Positions 8,543 to 17,902 of a stretch of DNA of 64,000 nucleotides are shown here, in pieces. The number at the start of each line of letters is the position of its first letter. Within the stretch, counting starts at the first letter, position 1. Under the pieces are notes generated by a model that was given only the letters and a program-made list of their open reading frames with translations, made no database searches and was not told the DNA's origin. Both the position numbers and the translations under genes were made by a program. This DNA comes from Beijerinckiaceae bacterium (GTDB taxonomy: Bacteria > Pseudomonadota > Alphaproteobacteria > Rhizobiales > Beijerinckiaceae): NCBI GenBank assembly GCA_024304885.1, contig JALJOM010000001.1:124001-188000 (forward strand), given 5' to 3'.

Positions 8543-9466
8543 TCAGGCGCCGCCGGCCTCGGTCGCGAGCCAAGCCGCGCCGCAGGCCTTGGCGAGGTCG
8601 CGCACGCGCAGGATATAGCTTTGGCGCTCCGTCACCGAGATGACCCCGCGCGCGTCGAGCAAGTTGAAGAGATGCGAGGCCTCGAGGCATTTGTCATAGG
8701 CCGGCAGCACCATGTGGTGCCGGTTGCCGCGATCCCCTTGCCGCAGGATCATCCGGCATTGTGCCTCGGCATCCTTGAAATGGCGGAACAGGACCTCGAC
8801 GTCGGCCGCCTCGAAGTTGAAGCGTGAATATTCCGCCTCGGCCTGCTGGAAGACGTCGCCATAGGTGATCTTGCCCTCGCCCTCGCCGCCGTTGAAGTTC
8901 AGGTCGAAGATGCTTTCGACGCCCTGGACATACATGGCGAGGCGCTCGAGGCCATAGGTCAGCTCGCCCGAGACCGGCGCGCATTCGATCCCCGCGACCT
9001 GCTGGAAATAGGTGAATTGCGAGACCTCCATGCCGTCGCACCAGCATTCCCAGCCGAGCCCCCAGGCGCCGAGCGTCGGGCTCTCCCAATCGTCCTCGAC
9101 GAAGCGGATGTCGTGGAGACGCGCATCGATCCCGATGGCCTCGAGCGAGCCGAGATAGAGCGCCTGGAGGTCGGGCGGCGAGGGCTTCAGGATGACCTGG
9201 AACTGGTAATAGTGCTGGAGCCGGTTCGGGTTCTCGCCGTAGCGGCCGTCCTTCGGTCGCCGTGACGGCTGGACATAGGCCGCCTTCCATGGCCGCGGCC
9301 CGAGCGAGCGCAGGGCGGTCGCAGGATGAAAGGTCCCGGCTCCGACGGACATGTCATAGGGCTGGAGGATCACGCAGCCCTGCGCCGCCCAGAAGCTCTG
9401 CAATGTCAGGATCAAGCCCTGGAAGGAGCGCGCCGGATCCAGAGCGGGATGAGGAAAAGCGGCCAC
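8543..9466 (-). CDS. glyQ: Glycine--tRNA ligase alpha subunit (start codon inside a repeat)
   Basis: About 307 residues. Class II alpha-subunit signatures are complete: [66 protein letters not shown] and [15 protein letters not shown]. It charges tRNA-Gly together with GlyS. The conserved protein begins at about LDPARSFQG. No ATG lies close upstream; the nearest plausible start is GTG 9466, giving [14 protein letters not shown], with GGCGGA six bases before it. A second GTG is at 9517. Both lie in a copy of the intergenic mosaic repeat, so the repeat encodes the N-terminus. glyS, usually next to glyQ, does not follow it. Confidence 0.9.
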   Translation of the reverse strand: MAAFPHPALDPARSFQGLILTLQSFWAAQGCVILQPYDMSVGAGTFHPATALRSLGPRPWKAAYVQPSRRPKDGRYGENPNRLQHYYQFQVILKPSPPDLQALYLGSLEAIGIDARLHDIRFVEDDWESPTLGAWGLGWECWCDGMEVSQFTYFQQVAGIECAPVSGELTYGLERLAMYVQGVESIFDLNFNGGEGEGKITYGDVFQQAEAEYSRFNFEAADVEVLFRHFKDAEAQCRMILRQGDRGNRHHMVLPAYDKCLEASHLFNLLDARGVISVTERQSYILRVRDLAKACGAAWLATEAGGA

Positions 9467-9558
9467 CGGTTTTCCGCCCGCATCCCGTTCTAGATTCTTG
9501 GAATCGATGACGTTCACGCCCTTGGACCGATTCGGTCCAAGGGCATCGTGATCGAGAG
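9441..9558 (-). repeat. Intergenic mosaic repeat family 1, copy A (short form), fused to glyQ
   Basis: On the minus strand it reads through ATCGATTCCAAGAATCTAGA, then CGGGATGCGGGCGGAAAACC and TTTTCCTCATCCCGCTCT, the same module order as copy B at 22882. The outer part has the inverted repeat TTGGACCGATTCGGTCCAA. Unlike the other copies it lies within the probable coding frame of glyQ. Confidence 0.8.
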
Positions 9559-9821
9559 CGCCGAGAGCTCGCGGCGATTCGGGCATCTGCGGCGTCACGA
9601 CATCGGCTCCTCGGGCTCCTCGCAACTCCGAGCGCGGCGGCGCGTTCTCGGGCAGGACGTTCGTACAAGAGCCGCAGTCGAAATGCCACAGGAGAACCAT
9701 TCCGGTCGGATTCGACGCAATCGGGCGAGACCATGTTCAATCCGGCATGGTCCTCTGCCGGGAACGAGTGTCCTTGTCGCTGGGCCGGGGCCACGCGACG
9801 CAATGGAGTGAGGAGGCGAAA

Positions 9822-10178
9822 ATGAATATCGTACCGAGATTGCTGATCGCGGGTCTCGTCGGCGCAGCGGCCATGTCGGCAGGGGCGGGACTTGTCCATG
9901 CCGCTCCTCTCGCGGGGCTTTCGTCGGCGGCAGCCTCCCTGGAGGACCTCGCAAGGCCGGCGGAGGGCCTCGCGCCCGACCGGGTCCATTACCGAGGCCG
10001 AGGCCATTATCGCGGTCATCGGGGATACTACGGGCGGCGATATTACGGGCGAGGCTATTACGGGCCGCGATATTACGGTCGGGGATATGGATACGCCTAT
10101 AGACCTTATAGGTACTATGCGCCGCGATATTATTATCCGAACTACTATTATAACCCTTACTATTATCGGGGGTGGTGA
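9822..10178 (+). CDS. Small exported Tyr/Gly/Arg-rich protein
   Basis: 118 residues with a signal peptide at about 1-27 (MNIVPRLLIAGLVGAAAMSA). The last 64 residues are extremely tyrosine-rich (25 Tyr by count), arranged as RYYG/GYYG repeats ending YYYNPYYYRGW. The start is set by AGGAGG about 6 nt before ATG 9822. The composition resembles exported glycine/tyrosine-rich envelope proteins; no enzyme motif is present. It is convergent with the following methyltransferase with a 1-nt gap. Confidence 0.65.
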   Translation: MNIVPRLLIAGLVGAAAMSAGAGLVHAAPLAGLSSAAASLEDLARPAEGLAPDRVHYRGRGHYRGHRGYYGRRYYGRGYYGPRYYGRGYGYAYRPYRYYAPRYYYPNYYYNPYYYRGW

Positions 10179-10179
10179 T

Positions 10180-10959
10180 CTACCAGTCGATCGCGGTCTC
10201 GCCGCGGTGGATCGCCTCGGCGAGCGGCGTGAAAGCCGTGCCTTCGTGCAGGACGAGCGGCGGCGCGATCGATAGCGGCGCGCGGCTGGCTTTTCTCGCG
10301 CGCACCAGGATGCGGCTCGCCGGTGTGTGCTCGCGCGGGAGGACGGGCAAGATCGTGACCGCCCCGGCACGGCCCTCGAGCGCTGCCAGGATGACCGCCA
10401 GCGCCTCCGGCCGGTGGATCAGGACGAGCGCGCCGTGCGGGGCGAGCAAGGCGAGCGAGGCGGCGATCCAGTCCCGGAGGGCCGCCGGGCCTGCCTCGGC
10501 CATCGCATGGGCCTGGCGCCTGCCGCGATCGGGCGAGAGCCGCGCCCGGCCCGGATCGAGGAAGGGCGGGTTGGTGAGGACGAGGGCCGCGCTCTCGTCG
10601 ACGAGGCCCGCCGCGCGGCGGGACGGCGGCGACAGGACATCCGCCTCGTGCACGCCGACGCGGTCGGCCAATCCGTTCAGCACGCAATTCTCGCGGGCGA
10701 GCGCGGCGAGCTCTGGATCCGTCTCGACGAGCCCGACCGAGACCGCCTCGTGCGTCGTCGCGAGCGCGAGCCCGGCTGTGCCGACGCCGGCGCCGATATC
10801 GAGTGCGAGCCCGCTGAAAGCCGCAGGCGCCGCCGCGGCGAGAAGCACGGCATCGGTCCCGGCGCGATGACCCGCGACGCTCTGGCGCAGCCGGAGCTTC
10901 CGGTCCAGGAAGGCATCGGGCGCGATCTCGGGCCGCGGATCGGCATGGATGTCAGCCAT
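10180..10959 (-). CDS. tRNA1(Val) A37 N6-methyltransferase-like protein (TrmN6 family)
   Basis: 259 residues. SAM-binding motif I is LDIGAGVGTAGLALA, an acidic residue for the ribose lies in GLVETDPELA, and the catalytic motif IV is LVLTNPPFLDPG, the NPP(F/Y) signature of exocyclic-amine methyltransferases. The N-terminus FLDRKLRLRQSVAGHRAGTDAVLLAA is the typical YfiC/TrmN6 start. In E. coli this family methylates A37 of tRNA-Val; the exact RNA target here is inferred. It overlaps the upstream DUF2007 gene by 8 nt, so the two form one transcription unit. Confidence 0.85.
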   Translation of the reverse strand: MADIHADPRPEIAPDAFLDRKLRLRQSVAGHRAGTDAVLLAAAAPAAFSGLALDIGAGVGTAGLALATTHEAVSVGLVETDPELAALARENCVLNGLADRVGVHEADVLSPPSRRAAGLVDESAALVLTNPPFLDPGRARLSPDRGRRQAHAMAEAGPAALRDWIAASLALLAPHGALVLIHRPEALAVILAALEGRAGAVTILPVLPREHTPASRILVRARKASRAPLSIAPPLVLHEGTAFTPLAEAIHRGETAIDW

Positions 10960-11176
10960 CGCGGAGCTCCGCAGCGAGGCCGGCCTCGGTCAAGAGCCGG
11001 CGCGCCCGAGGCGCGTCCTCGGCGGCGACGAGCACCCGGCGCGGCAGGAACCCGAGCGATCCCTCGACCGCGCTCGTGTGGCGGTCCGCGATCAGCCCGC
11101 GAATGCCGGCTTCCCCCAGGATCGATTCGACGTATGACAATAGCACGAGGTCGTTCGTGGTCAGAAGCTCGATCAC
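10952..11176 (-). CDS. DUF2007-family small protein
   Basis: 74 residues from GTG 11176 (VIELLTTNDLVLLSYVESIL), preceded by AAAGGA at a good distance. The start fits the DUF2007 family, where the protein begins with MxELLxTND and has an internal ADRHTSAVEG segment. DUF2007 resembles the PII/ACT-like putative signal-transducing fold, but no role has been shown. A longer GTG start at 11206 adds a basic leader and is less likely. It overlaps the methyltransferase gene downstream. Confidence 0.8.
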   Translation of the reverse strand: MIELLTTNDLVLLSYVESILGEAGIRGLIADRHTSAVEGSLGFLPRRVLVAAEDAPRARRLLTEAGLAAELRDG

Positions 11177-11305
11177 GGCCGTCGTCCTTTCCCGCTCTCG
11201 GCGCACCGAAAAAACGCCGCGGTCTCGCTTGTCGCAGCTGCCCCCGGTTGCGCGGCGCCGAGCCGAGCCCTAATAGATGCGCTCCGGCCATCGGAGTGAT
11301 CCATC

Positions 11306-12319
11306 GTGGGTGTTGTCATCGCCTTAGAAGACAAAGCGCAAGGGCCCGGCATCACGGGCCTGCTCGCTCTGGTGGCCGCGGACATGGACCGCGTCAATCA
11401 AACCATCTTGTCACGGACGGGCTCCGATGTCGCGACGATCCCGGAGGTCGCGAATCATCTGATCTCGTCGGGGGGCAAGCGGCTGCGGCCGATGCTGACG
11501 CTGGCGACCTCGGGGCTTTGCGGCTACACGGGCGCGGGCCATATCAAGCTCGCCGCCTCGGTCGAGTTCATGCATACCGCGACCTTGCTGCACGACGATG
11601 TCGTGGACGAGAGCGACATGCGCCGCGGCAAGCTCGCGGCCCGCATGCTCTGGGGCAACGAGACGAGCGTGCTGGTCGGCGATTTCCTGCTCGGCCAGGC
11701 CTTCAAGATGATGGTCGAGGTGGGCTCGCTGCCCTGCCTCGACGTCTTGTCGACCGCCGCTGCCGTGATCGCGGAAGGCGAGGTCATGCAGCTTTCCGTC
11801 GCCAAGGACACCGAGACGAGCGAGGACGATTATCTCGCGGTCATTCGCGCCAAGACGGCAGCGCTGTTCGGCGCCGCGGCCGAGCTCGGGCCTCTCCTCG
11901 GGAACCGGCCGAAGCCCGAGGTCGCCGCCTGTCGCGGCTACGGCTTCAACCTCGGGATCGCATTCCAGCTCATCGACGACGCGCTCGACTACGGCGGAAC
12001 CTCGGCGAAGCTCGGCAAGAATGTCGGCGACGACTTCCGCGAGGGCAAGATCACGCTCCCCGTGGTGCTCTCGTTCCGGCGCGGCTCGCAGCAGCAGCGC
12101 GAGTTCTGGAAGCGGACGCTCGAGCGCGGCGAGATCGAGGAGGGTGATCTCGAGACCGCGATCGCGACGTTGCACAAGCATCGCGCGCTCGAGGATACGA
12201 TCGAGCGCGCCCGCCATTACGGCGCGATGGCCCGCGATGCGCTCGAGCTGTTTCCGACCTCGGAATGGAAGCTCGCCCTGAACGACACGGTCGATTTCTG
12301 CATCGACCGCGTCTATTGA
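11306..12319 (+). CDS. Polyprenyl diphosphate synthase (octaprenyl/decaprenyl type)
   Basis: 337 residues from a GTG start; MGVVIALED is the usual alphaproteobacterial N-terminus. It has both aspartate-rich motifs of trans-prenyltransferases: LLHDDVVDESDMRRG (first) and FQLIDDALDYGG (second), plus GGKRLRPML. The enzyme extends FPP with isopentenyl diphosphate to make the ubiquinone side chain in the cytoplasm. Product length is set by residues before the first Asp motif; decaprenyl is expected for this group but not proven here. It lies divergent from the DUF2007 gene and convergent with the MT-A70 gene. Confidence 0.92.
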   Translation: MGVVIALEDKAQGPGITGLLALVAADMDRVNQTILSRTGSDVATIPEVANHLISSGGKRLRPMLTLATSGLCGYTGAGHIKLAASVEFMHTATLLHDDVVDESDMRRGKLAARMLWGNETSVLVGDFLLGQAFKMMVEVGSLPCLDVLSTAAAVIAEGEVMQLSVAKDTETSEDDYLAVIRAKTAALFGAAAELGPLLGNRPKPEVAACRGYGFNLGIAFQLIDDALDYGGTSAKLGKNVGDDFREGKITLPVVLSFRRGSQQQREFWKRTLERGEIEEGDLETAIATLHKHRALEDTIERARHYGAMARDALELFPTSEWKLALNDTVDFCIDRVY

Positions 12320-12338
12320 GCGCCGCGTTCCGACCGCG

Positions 12339-13004
12339 TCATTCGTTCGCCAGAGGTGTCGCCCGCTCCGCCCCCGAATGATGCGCGTAGGTCGGCCAGC
12401 TCGGCGCATAGGTTTCGTCGGCCTCGAGCCCCCACGTCGTCCAGCCGTTCCGAACGCCCCGGCCGAAGAGCTCGAGATAGGGACCCGGCGAGCAGGCTTC
12501 GATGATCCCATATTGCTCGTCGGGCTTGCGCGAGTGCTCGCGCTTGCGCGTCGCGAGATAGTTCACCTGGCGCCGCCCCGGCGCCAATGTCCTCGCGTTC
12601 TTGCCCCGCGTCCCGAACAGGACGAGCTCGGTGACATTGCGGAAGTAGAACCCGACACCGCGCCCGTCGGAGCCGCCGTCCTTTCGCACCTTGTGCCAGA
12701 CGAGATTGGCCTTGTAGGTGAACCCCCATTCGGCCAGGACCCGCAGCCCGTCCGGCAGGAGCGCGTTGGGGCACCAGAGATAGAGATGCGCCAGCGGCGC
12801 GGCGATCTCCCCGACCGGAAGCGCGCAGATCTCCTCGAGAGACAAGGTACCGTAGCGACTCAGTCGACGATGCTCGGGCGCGACCTTGCCGGTCTTGTTC
12901 TGGAACCGCCAGGGCGGGTCGGCGAGGATCGTCGCGAACCGCCGCCCCGCGGTCGCCTGCGCAAGGTCCGCGCCGGCCACGGCGCCGCCGCTCTGCTCTC
13001 GCAT
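12339..13004 (-). CDS. MT-A70 family N6-adenine methyltransferase
   Basis: 221 residues from ATG 13004, preceded by GGAAAGG at 7 nt. The MT-A70 core is clear: ATILADPPWRFQN has the DPPW catalytic motif near the N-terminus, then LYLWCPNALLPDGLRVLAEW, YKANLVWHKV and a C-terminal YLELFGRG. Bacterial members methylate adenine N6 in DNA or RNA and are often phage-derived. No restriction partner is adjacent, so this is an orphan enzyme whose substrate cannot be told. A very long upstream extension of the frame (to 14450) is antisense to the SleB-like gene and was not used. Confidence 0.88.
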   Translation of the reverse strand: MREQSGGAVAGADLAQATAGRRFATILADPPWRFQNKTGKVAPEHRRLSRYGTLSLEEICALPVGEIAAPLAHLYLWCPNALLPDGLRVLAEWGFTYKANLVWHKVRKDGGSDGRGVGFYFRNVTELVLFGTRGKNARTLAPGRRQVNYLATRKREHSRKPDEQYGIIEACSPGPYLELFGRGVRNGWTTWGLEADETYAPSWPTYAHHSGAERATPLANE

Positions 13005-13211
13005 CCTTTCGCCTTTCCGAATCATCGCTCGTCGGGGCCATGAGACTCGAAAATCGAGTTGTCGGCTAGGCTCGAGCAATGTATGTAAATTATGACGCTT
13101 TTTCACAGTCGTTTGCTTCAAATCAAAACACAAAAGCAGCTGTGCCATTAACGCTGTCTCGAGGTTAACACATAAGAATCGCCGCAATCTGGGCGGTGGC
13201 ACGGGGCGGCG

Positions 13212-14456
13212 ATGGCCGAGGCGCGTTTCTTTGCGGGTGCGAGTGTCCTCGCGCCCTGGTGGCTCGGGCTGATGCTGGCCGTGTCGATCTCCGCGGACGC
13301 GGGCCAGGAGGCCGCGTCCGGGGCCTCCGTCTCCCCTTTGTCGGCGCGCGCGCCGCTTCCCCCCGAGGTTCTCGTTCCTGTGACCGTCTCTGCGGCGGCG
13401 AGCGGAGATTTCGGCCGGCTCACCGGCGAGGCGCAGCGCTTGCTGCAAGCGGCGAGCCTCGTCATCGACGACCCCGCCGACGCCAGGCGCCTCTCGAGCG
13501 AGATCGAGCCTCGCATGGTCGTCAGGCACCGTACCGATCCGCCGGAGGTGATCGATCGGAGCGGCAAGGGCGAGCCTGTGGTGGGGGTGCGGCCGACCTT
13601 CGACACGAGGTTGCGCCGGCCGGGCGTAGTGCCCCGGCTCCAGCTCCACGAGACGCTGTTCCGTCCCGATGCGGGCTCGCCCGTGGGCGGCTTCTCGGCG
13701 CTCGATTGGACGGGCTCGGTGGTCGAGCCCTCCTGCGCTTTCGAGCCGTGGCCGGAGGGGGAGGGCCCGCCGACACTCTCGGCACGCACGGGGAGCGCGC
13801 CCGACCGGCTCGGCACCGCGAGCGGGACGGCGGGTCCGGCCGGAATCGACGAGCGACTGCTGCAAGGCGCGACCCTGCTCGTCCCCCGGGCCGATGCGCT
13901 CGCCTCCATGACTCCGGCGCGTGCCGACCTCACCCCGGTCGAGGTCGTCGCTCATGCCTTGCTTCCGCCGTCGCTGACCGCCTTCGTGCCCTGGGCGTCC
14001 GCGGCGTGGCGGCATACGACCTTCGGCGGTCCCGCGGGCGAGGACGCCTCGGACAAGGAGAGGCGGTGCCTCGCCGAGGCGATCTATTTCGAGGCGCGCG
14101 GCGAATCCGAGCAAGGCCAGGCCGCGGTCGCTCAAGTCGTGCTGAACCGGGTCGCGAGCGGCCTCTATCCGCCGACGATTTGCGGCGTCGTCTACCAGAA
14201 CCGCCGCCGGCTCAACGCGTGCCAGTTCTCGTTCGCCTGCGACGGCAGGCGGCTCCGCGTGCGTGAGCCGACCTCCTGGCGCACCGCGGTCCGGATCGCG
14301 GCCGAGATCACGAACGGCAGGACCTATGTCAGCGACGTCGGAGCCTCGACCCATTATCATGCCGACTATGTTCGGCCACGCTGGGCCGCCCAGCTCGAAA
14401 AGATGGATGTCATCGGGCGCCACATCTTCTACAAGCTGCAGCCGGGGCAAAATTGA
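13212..14456 (+). CDS. SleB-type cell wall hydrolase
   Basis: 414 residues. Hydrophobic N-terminus (LAPWWLGLMLAVSISA) acts as a signal or anchor. Residues about 45-270 are low in motifs. The C-terminal Hydrolase_2 domain is well conserved: CLAEAIYFEARGESEQGQ (presumed catalytic Glu), AVAQVVLNRVASGLYPPTI, VYQNRRRLNACQFSFACDG and ASTHYHADYVRPRW. The family cuts peptidoglycan (lytic or amidase activity; SleB in spores), and in Hyphomicrobiales such proteins act in the periplasm in wall remodelling. The 200 nt upstream is AT-rich and probably holds the promoter. Confidence 0.87.
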   Translation: MAEARFFAGASVLAPWWLGLMLAVSISADAGQEAASGASVSPLSARAPLPPEVLVPVTVSAAASGDFGRLTGEAQRLLQAASLVIDDPADARRLSSEIEPRMVVRHRTDPPEVIDRSGKGEPVVGVRPTFDTRLRRPGVVPRLQLHETLFRPDAGSPVGGFSALDWTGSVVEPSCAFEPWPEGEGPPTLSARTGSAPDRLGTASGTAGPAGIDERLLQGATLLVPRADALASMTPARADLTPVEVVAHALLPPSLTAFVPWASAAWRHTTFGGPAGEDASDKERRCLAEAIYFEARGESEQGQAAVAQVVLNRVASGLYPPTICGVVYQNRRRLNACQFSFACDGRRLRVREPTSWRTAVRIAAEITNGRTYVSDVGASTHYHADYVRPRWAAQLEKMDVIGRHIFYKLQPGQN

Positions 14457-14720
14457 GGGTTCCGGGCGGACCGGTCTTCACCCGGGGTTCGCGCTCGCGC
14501 CGAGCCCTTGCTTGCCTAATTGGAGCAAACCGGCCATTTTCGGGCGCGGAAAGCGAGCGCTTTCGGGACATCGCGTTCCGTCGCGCGGGATCGGAAGCCG
14601 TGAGGCGCGCCAATCCGGCGCGCGAGCACCATTCGGCGAAGCCGAACGGGGCCTGCCGAACGACGAGCCCTCTCCGAGGCGGGCTCGCCAGGCGGCACGT
14701 TGAACCGGGAAGGCGAGTGC

Positions 14721-16544
14721 ATGACGATCGATCCGAAGCCGGCGGTGACCTGCCTGTCGCCATCCGGTGATCGGCGGCGCGGGCGCGCCGCGGCCATGCG
14801 GCGTGGACCGACTGCGAGAGCGGCCGGCGTCTGGCTCGGCACAATTGTGCTCGTCGCGACGCTGGGCTCGGCGGAGGCGCGGGTGCAGGAAGCCGTCGCC
14901 ATCCCGGCACCGTTCGAGGTCGGGGAAAGCCCTGCCGGAAACTATCTCGCCGCGCTCGTCGCGGGTGCCGAGCGTGACACGGTCGCGGCGGCGACCTTCT
15001 CACGCGAGGCGCTGCGGTTCGATCCGCATAATCCGCATCTGCTCGAGCGCGCCTTCGTCTCGGCCGTGTCGAACGGCAACATGGCGGATGCCTTCGCTTT
15101 CGCGCAACGGCTGATCGCGAAGGATCCGGCCAACAGCCTGGCCCGCCTCGCCCTCGGGGTGAAGGCGGTCAAGGAGCGCCAGTTCGCGGCAGCCAGGGCG
15201 CAATTCGCCAAGGGCGTGAGCGGGCGCGACCGCGACGTGACCGCGATCCTTCTCAATGCCTGGACCTATGTCGGCAGCGGCAAGGTTCGGCAGGCGATCG
15301 AGCTCGTGGACAAGCTGCACGAGGACAACTTCGCCGTGTTCCGCGACTACCACGCCGCGCTCATCGCCGACGTGGGGCGGCGCGGGCCCGAAGCCGCGAC
15401 ACGGATGAAGGCGGCCTACGAGGCCGACAAGAACACGCTGCGGCTCGTCGACGCCTATGCGCGCTTCTCCGCGCATCACGGCGATCGCGAGGAGGCGATC
15501 AGGGCCTACGAAGCCTTCAATCAGGTGCTGCCGAGCCATCCGATCGTCGTCGCGGCGCTCGAGACCCTCAGAGCCGGCAAGCCGCTCGAGCCGCTGGTGC
15601 GAACCCCCGAGCAGGGTGCGGCGGAGGTGCTCTACGGGCTCGGAGCCGCGGGAGGCCGCCAAGGCGACGAGCTCGCCGCCATCATCTATCTCAGGCTCGC
15701 GCTCTACCTCCTGCCGCAGAACAGCCTGGCGATCATCACGCTCGCCGACATCTACGAGCGGATCAAGCAGAACGAGCAGGCGATCGACATCTACGAGAGC
15801 GTGCCGGTGAGCGATCCTCTGCGAACCACGGCCGAGATCCAAATCGGGCTAGTCCTCGAGAGCATGGGCCGGAGCGAGGAGGCCGCGGCGCGCTTGAAGC
15901 GGATCGTCGAGGACCAGCCGAGGAACGAGGACGCCTTGTCGGCGCTCGGCAACCTCCAGCGCGCGCACAAGCAATATGCGCAGGCGGTCGAAACCTATAC
16001 GCGCGCGCTCGCAGCCTCGACGAAGCCCGAGAAGGCGAGCTGGCCGCTCTATTATTTCCGCGGCATTTCCTACGAGCGCGCGAAGCAATGGCCGAAGGCG
16101 CAGGCCGACCTCGAGACCGCGCTGCGCCTGATGCCGGACCAGCCGCTGGTCCTCAACTATCTCGGCTACAGCTGGGTCGATCAGGGCATGAATCTCGAGG
16201 AAGCCTTCGGCATGCTGCGCCGCGCCGTCGAGCTGCGCCCGACCGACGGCTATATCGTCGACAGCCTCGGCTGGGCGAACTACAAGCTCGGACGGCTCGA
16301 CGACGCCGTGCGGGAGCTCGAGCGGGCGATCGACCTCAAGCCCTCCGATCCGGTCATCAACGATCATCTCGGCGATGCCTATTGGAAGGTCGGCCGCAAG
16401 CTCGAGGCAGGGTTCCAATGGAACCATGCGCGCGACCTCGGACCCGAGCCCGAGGACAAGGAGCGCATCCTACGCAAGATCGAGCACGGGCTCGACGACA
16501 GCCCCCCTGCGACCAAGGCCGAGCTGACCAATAACGGCGGCTGA
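14721..16544 (+). CDS. Exported tetratricopeptide-repeat protein
   Basis: 607 residues from ATG 14721 (GGAAGGCGAG just upstream; a TTG at 14700 is possible). A hydrophobic segment at about residues 30-55 ([20 protein letters not shown]) is a signal peptide with a long N-region. The rest is helical with TPR units, most plainly [40 protein letters not shown] and [20 protein letters not shown] near the C-terminus. TPR proteins of this size in Alphaproteobacteria are thought to act as envelope scaffolds; the partner is unknown. It is followed by a repeat and then ispE. Confidence 0.85.
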   Translation: MTIDPKPAVTCLSPSGDRRRGRAAAMRRGPTARAAGVWLGTIVLVATLGSAEARVQEAVAIPAPFEVGESPAGNYLAALVAGAERDTVAAATFSREALRFDPHNPHLLERAFVSAVSNGNMADAFAFAQRLIAKDPANSLARLALGVKAVKERQFAAARAQFAKGVSGRDRDVTAILLNAWTYVGSGKVRQAIELVDKLHEDNFAVFRDYHAALIADVGRRGPEAATRMKAAYEADKNTLRLVDAYARFSAHHGDREEAIRAYEAFNQVLPSHPIVVAALETLRAGKPLEPLVRTPEQGAAEVLYGLGAAGGRQGDELAAIIYLRLALYLLPQNSLAIITLADIYERIKQNEQAIDIYESVPVSDPLRTTAEIQIGLVLESMGRSEEAAARLKRIVEDQPRNEDALSALGNLQRAHKQYAQAVETYTRALAASTKPEKASWPLYYFRGISYERAKQWPKAQADLETALRLMPDQPLVLNYLGYSWVDQGMNLEEAFGMLRRAVELRPTDGYIVDSLGWANYKLGRLDDAVRELERAIDLKPSDPVINDHLGDAYWKVGRKLEAGFQWNHARDLGPEPEDKERILRKIEHGLDDSPPATKAELTNNGG

Positions 16545-16559
16545 GCCGGGCGCGTCCCG

Positions 16560-16660
16560 AGTTGCATTCCGATCCGATGGACGCGGAATGCAGCTCGCGA
16601 TTCTCGAGCTTTCGCATTTTCGTGACGCGAACGGGATCCACTTCGCTGGAAAATGCTCTT
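16560..16660 (+). repeat. Intergenic mosaic repeat family 2, copy 1, touching ispE
   Basis: It contains a hairpin from GCATTCCG and CGGAATGC, then TTTCGCATTTTCGTGACGCG and the family end CTTCGCTGGAAAATGCTCTT, which stops one base before the ispE ATG at 16661. The same end sequence occurs before lpd (about 56954) and at 58642. Confidence 0.7.
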
Positions 16661-17527
16661 ATGCCGATCGAGCGCGCACCGGCGAAGATCAACCTCACCT
16701 TGCATGTCCTCGGCCGCAGCGCCGACGGCTGGCACGATCTCGAAAGCCTCGTCGCCTTCACCCGCGGCGGCGACGACGTCTCGCTCGCCTCGGGCCAGCC
16801 CCTGAGCCTCGAGGTCGAGGGACCGACCGCGGCGGCGGCCGGCGATCTTGCCGAAAATCTCGTGCTCCGTGCCGCGAGAAGCTTCGCCGCGCGCTATCCC
16901 GGCGCCGCGCTCGGGTCGTTTCGGCTCGTCAAGCGCCTGCCCGTCGCGGCGGGGATCGGCGGCGGCTCCTCGGACGCGGCTGCCGCGCTCCGGCTCCTCG
17001 CACGTGCCAACGGCGTTCCGATCGACGATGCCGGCGTCCGGGCCGCGGCCGAGACGACGGGATCCGATGTGCCGGTCTGCCTCGAGGCGCGCGCGCGGAT
17101 GATGGCGGGACGCGGCGAGCGTCTCGGGCCCCCGCTCGACCTGCCGCCGCTGTTTGCGCTGGTCGTCAATCCAGGCGTCCCCGTCGCCACGAAGGATGTC
17201 TTCGCGGGGCTCGGGATCGCGCCGGGCGCCTCGAGCGGCTTCGGCGGCCACCCGAGCATCGCATCCGGCATGGACGCGGACTCGCTGCTCGGAGCTTTGC
17301 GCAAGGGGCGCAACGACATGGAGGCCGCGGCCTGCCGCGTCGCGCCGATCATCGGCGACGTGCTCGCGGTGCTTTCCGCGGCGCCCGGCTGCCGCCTCGC
17401 CCGCATGTCGGGATCCGGCGCGACCTGCTTCGGCCTCTTCGCGGAGTGCACCTCCGCCGCGCGGGCGAAGAAGGCCATCCTGAAGGCCCATCCCGGCTGG
17501 TGGGCCAAGGCCTGCCTGCTGAGCTGA
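16661..17527 (+). CDS. ispE: 4-diphosphocytidyl-2-C-methyl-D-erythritol kinase
   Basis: 288 residues starting [19 protein letters not shown], the canonical IspE N-terminus (PAKINL). The GHMP-kinase glycine-rich loop is [17 protein letters not shown], and the C-terminal motif is [14 protein letters not shown]. It phosphorylates CDP-methylerythritol in the MEP pathway to isoprenoids, which feed the polyprenyl synthase also seen in this window. A 33-codon upstream extension is encoded by the repeat and is discarded. No Shine-Dalgarno sequence is visible because the repeat ends at the start codon, so expression may rely on the repeat or on leaderless or coupled translation. Confidence 0.93.
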   Translation: MPIERAPAKINLTLHVLGRSADGWHDLESLVAFTRGGDDVSLASGQPLSLEVEGPTAAAAGDLAENLVLRAARSFAARYPGAALGSFRLVKRLPVAAGIGGGSSDAAAALRLLARANGVPIDDAGVRAAAETTGSDVPVCLEARARMMAGRGERLGPPLDLPPLFALVVNPGVPVATKDVFAGLGIAPGASSGFGGHPSIASGMDADSLLGALRKGRNDMEAAACRVAPIIGDVLAVLSAAPGCRLARMSGSGATCFGLFAECTSAARAKKAILKAHPGWWAKACLLS

Positions 17528-17657
17528 TCCTGCGAGCGATCTCGGCGGCTCGATCAAGTATGCCGGCGTCCCGATCATTCCCCTTCCCGAGCATCGGTCC
17601 GAGAATGCGCGCGATCGGGCGACGACGCCCGCAGCTCCGGTAGGAAAGGACCGATCC

Positions 17658-17885
17658 ATGCCGCTCATCAACGTGAAGCTCATCGAGGGTGTGTTCGACG
17701 AGGCGGACAAGGCGGAAATCGTCACGCGCCTTACGGATGCGATGGTCGCGATCGAAGGCGAGGCCATGCGCTCGGTGACCTGGGTCGTCATCGACGAGGT
17801 GAAAAGCGGCCATTGGGCGCTCGGCGGCAAGCCCTTGACGGCCGCGGAGGTGCGTGCGCTCCGGCGAGGCCGCGCCGCGGCCTGA
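17658..17885 (+). CDS. 4-oxalocrotonate tautomerase-family protein
   Basis: 75 residues. Pro-2 directly after Met (MPLINVKLIEGVF) is the catalytic proline of the tautomerase superfamily after Met removal, and the family's EVKSGHWALGGKPLT pattern follows. AGGAAAGGA precedes the ATG. The family carries out keto-enol tautomerisation in aromatic-compound breakdown, but many stand-alone members have unknown substrates. It is convergent with an AraC-type regulator; no aromatic pathway gene lies nearby. Confidence 0.82.
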   Translation: MPLINVKLIEGVFDEADKAEIVTRLTDAMVAIEGEAMRSVTWVVIDEVKSGHWALGGKPLTAAEVRALRRGRAAA

Positions 17886-17902
17886 GTCGCGCGCGCTTCT
17901 CG

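Noticed and set aside
13148-13168. TTAA-N13-TTAA before the SleB-type gene as CtrA site
   Set aside because: Spacing is 13, not 7.
13005-14450. Upstream extension of the MT-A70 frame to 703 codons
   Set aside because: Antisense to the SleB-type gene and without homology; a good ribosome binding site is at the shorter start.
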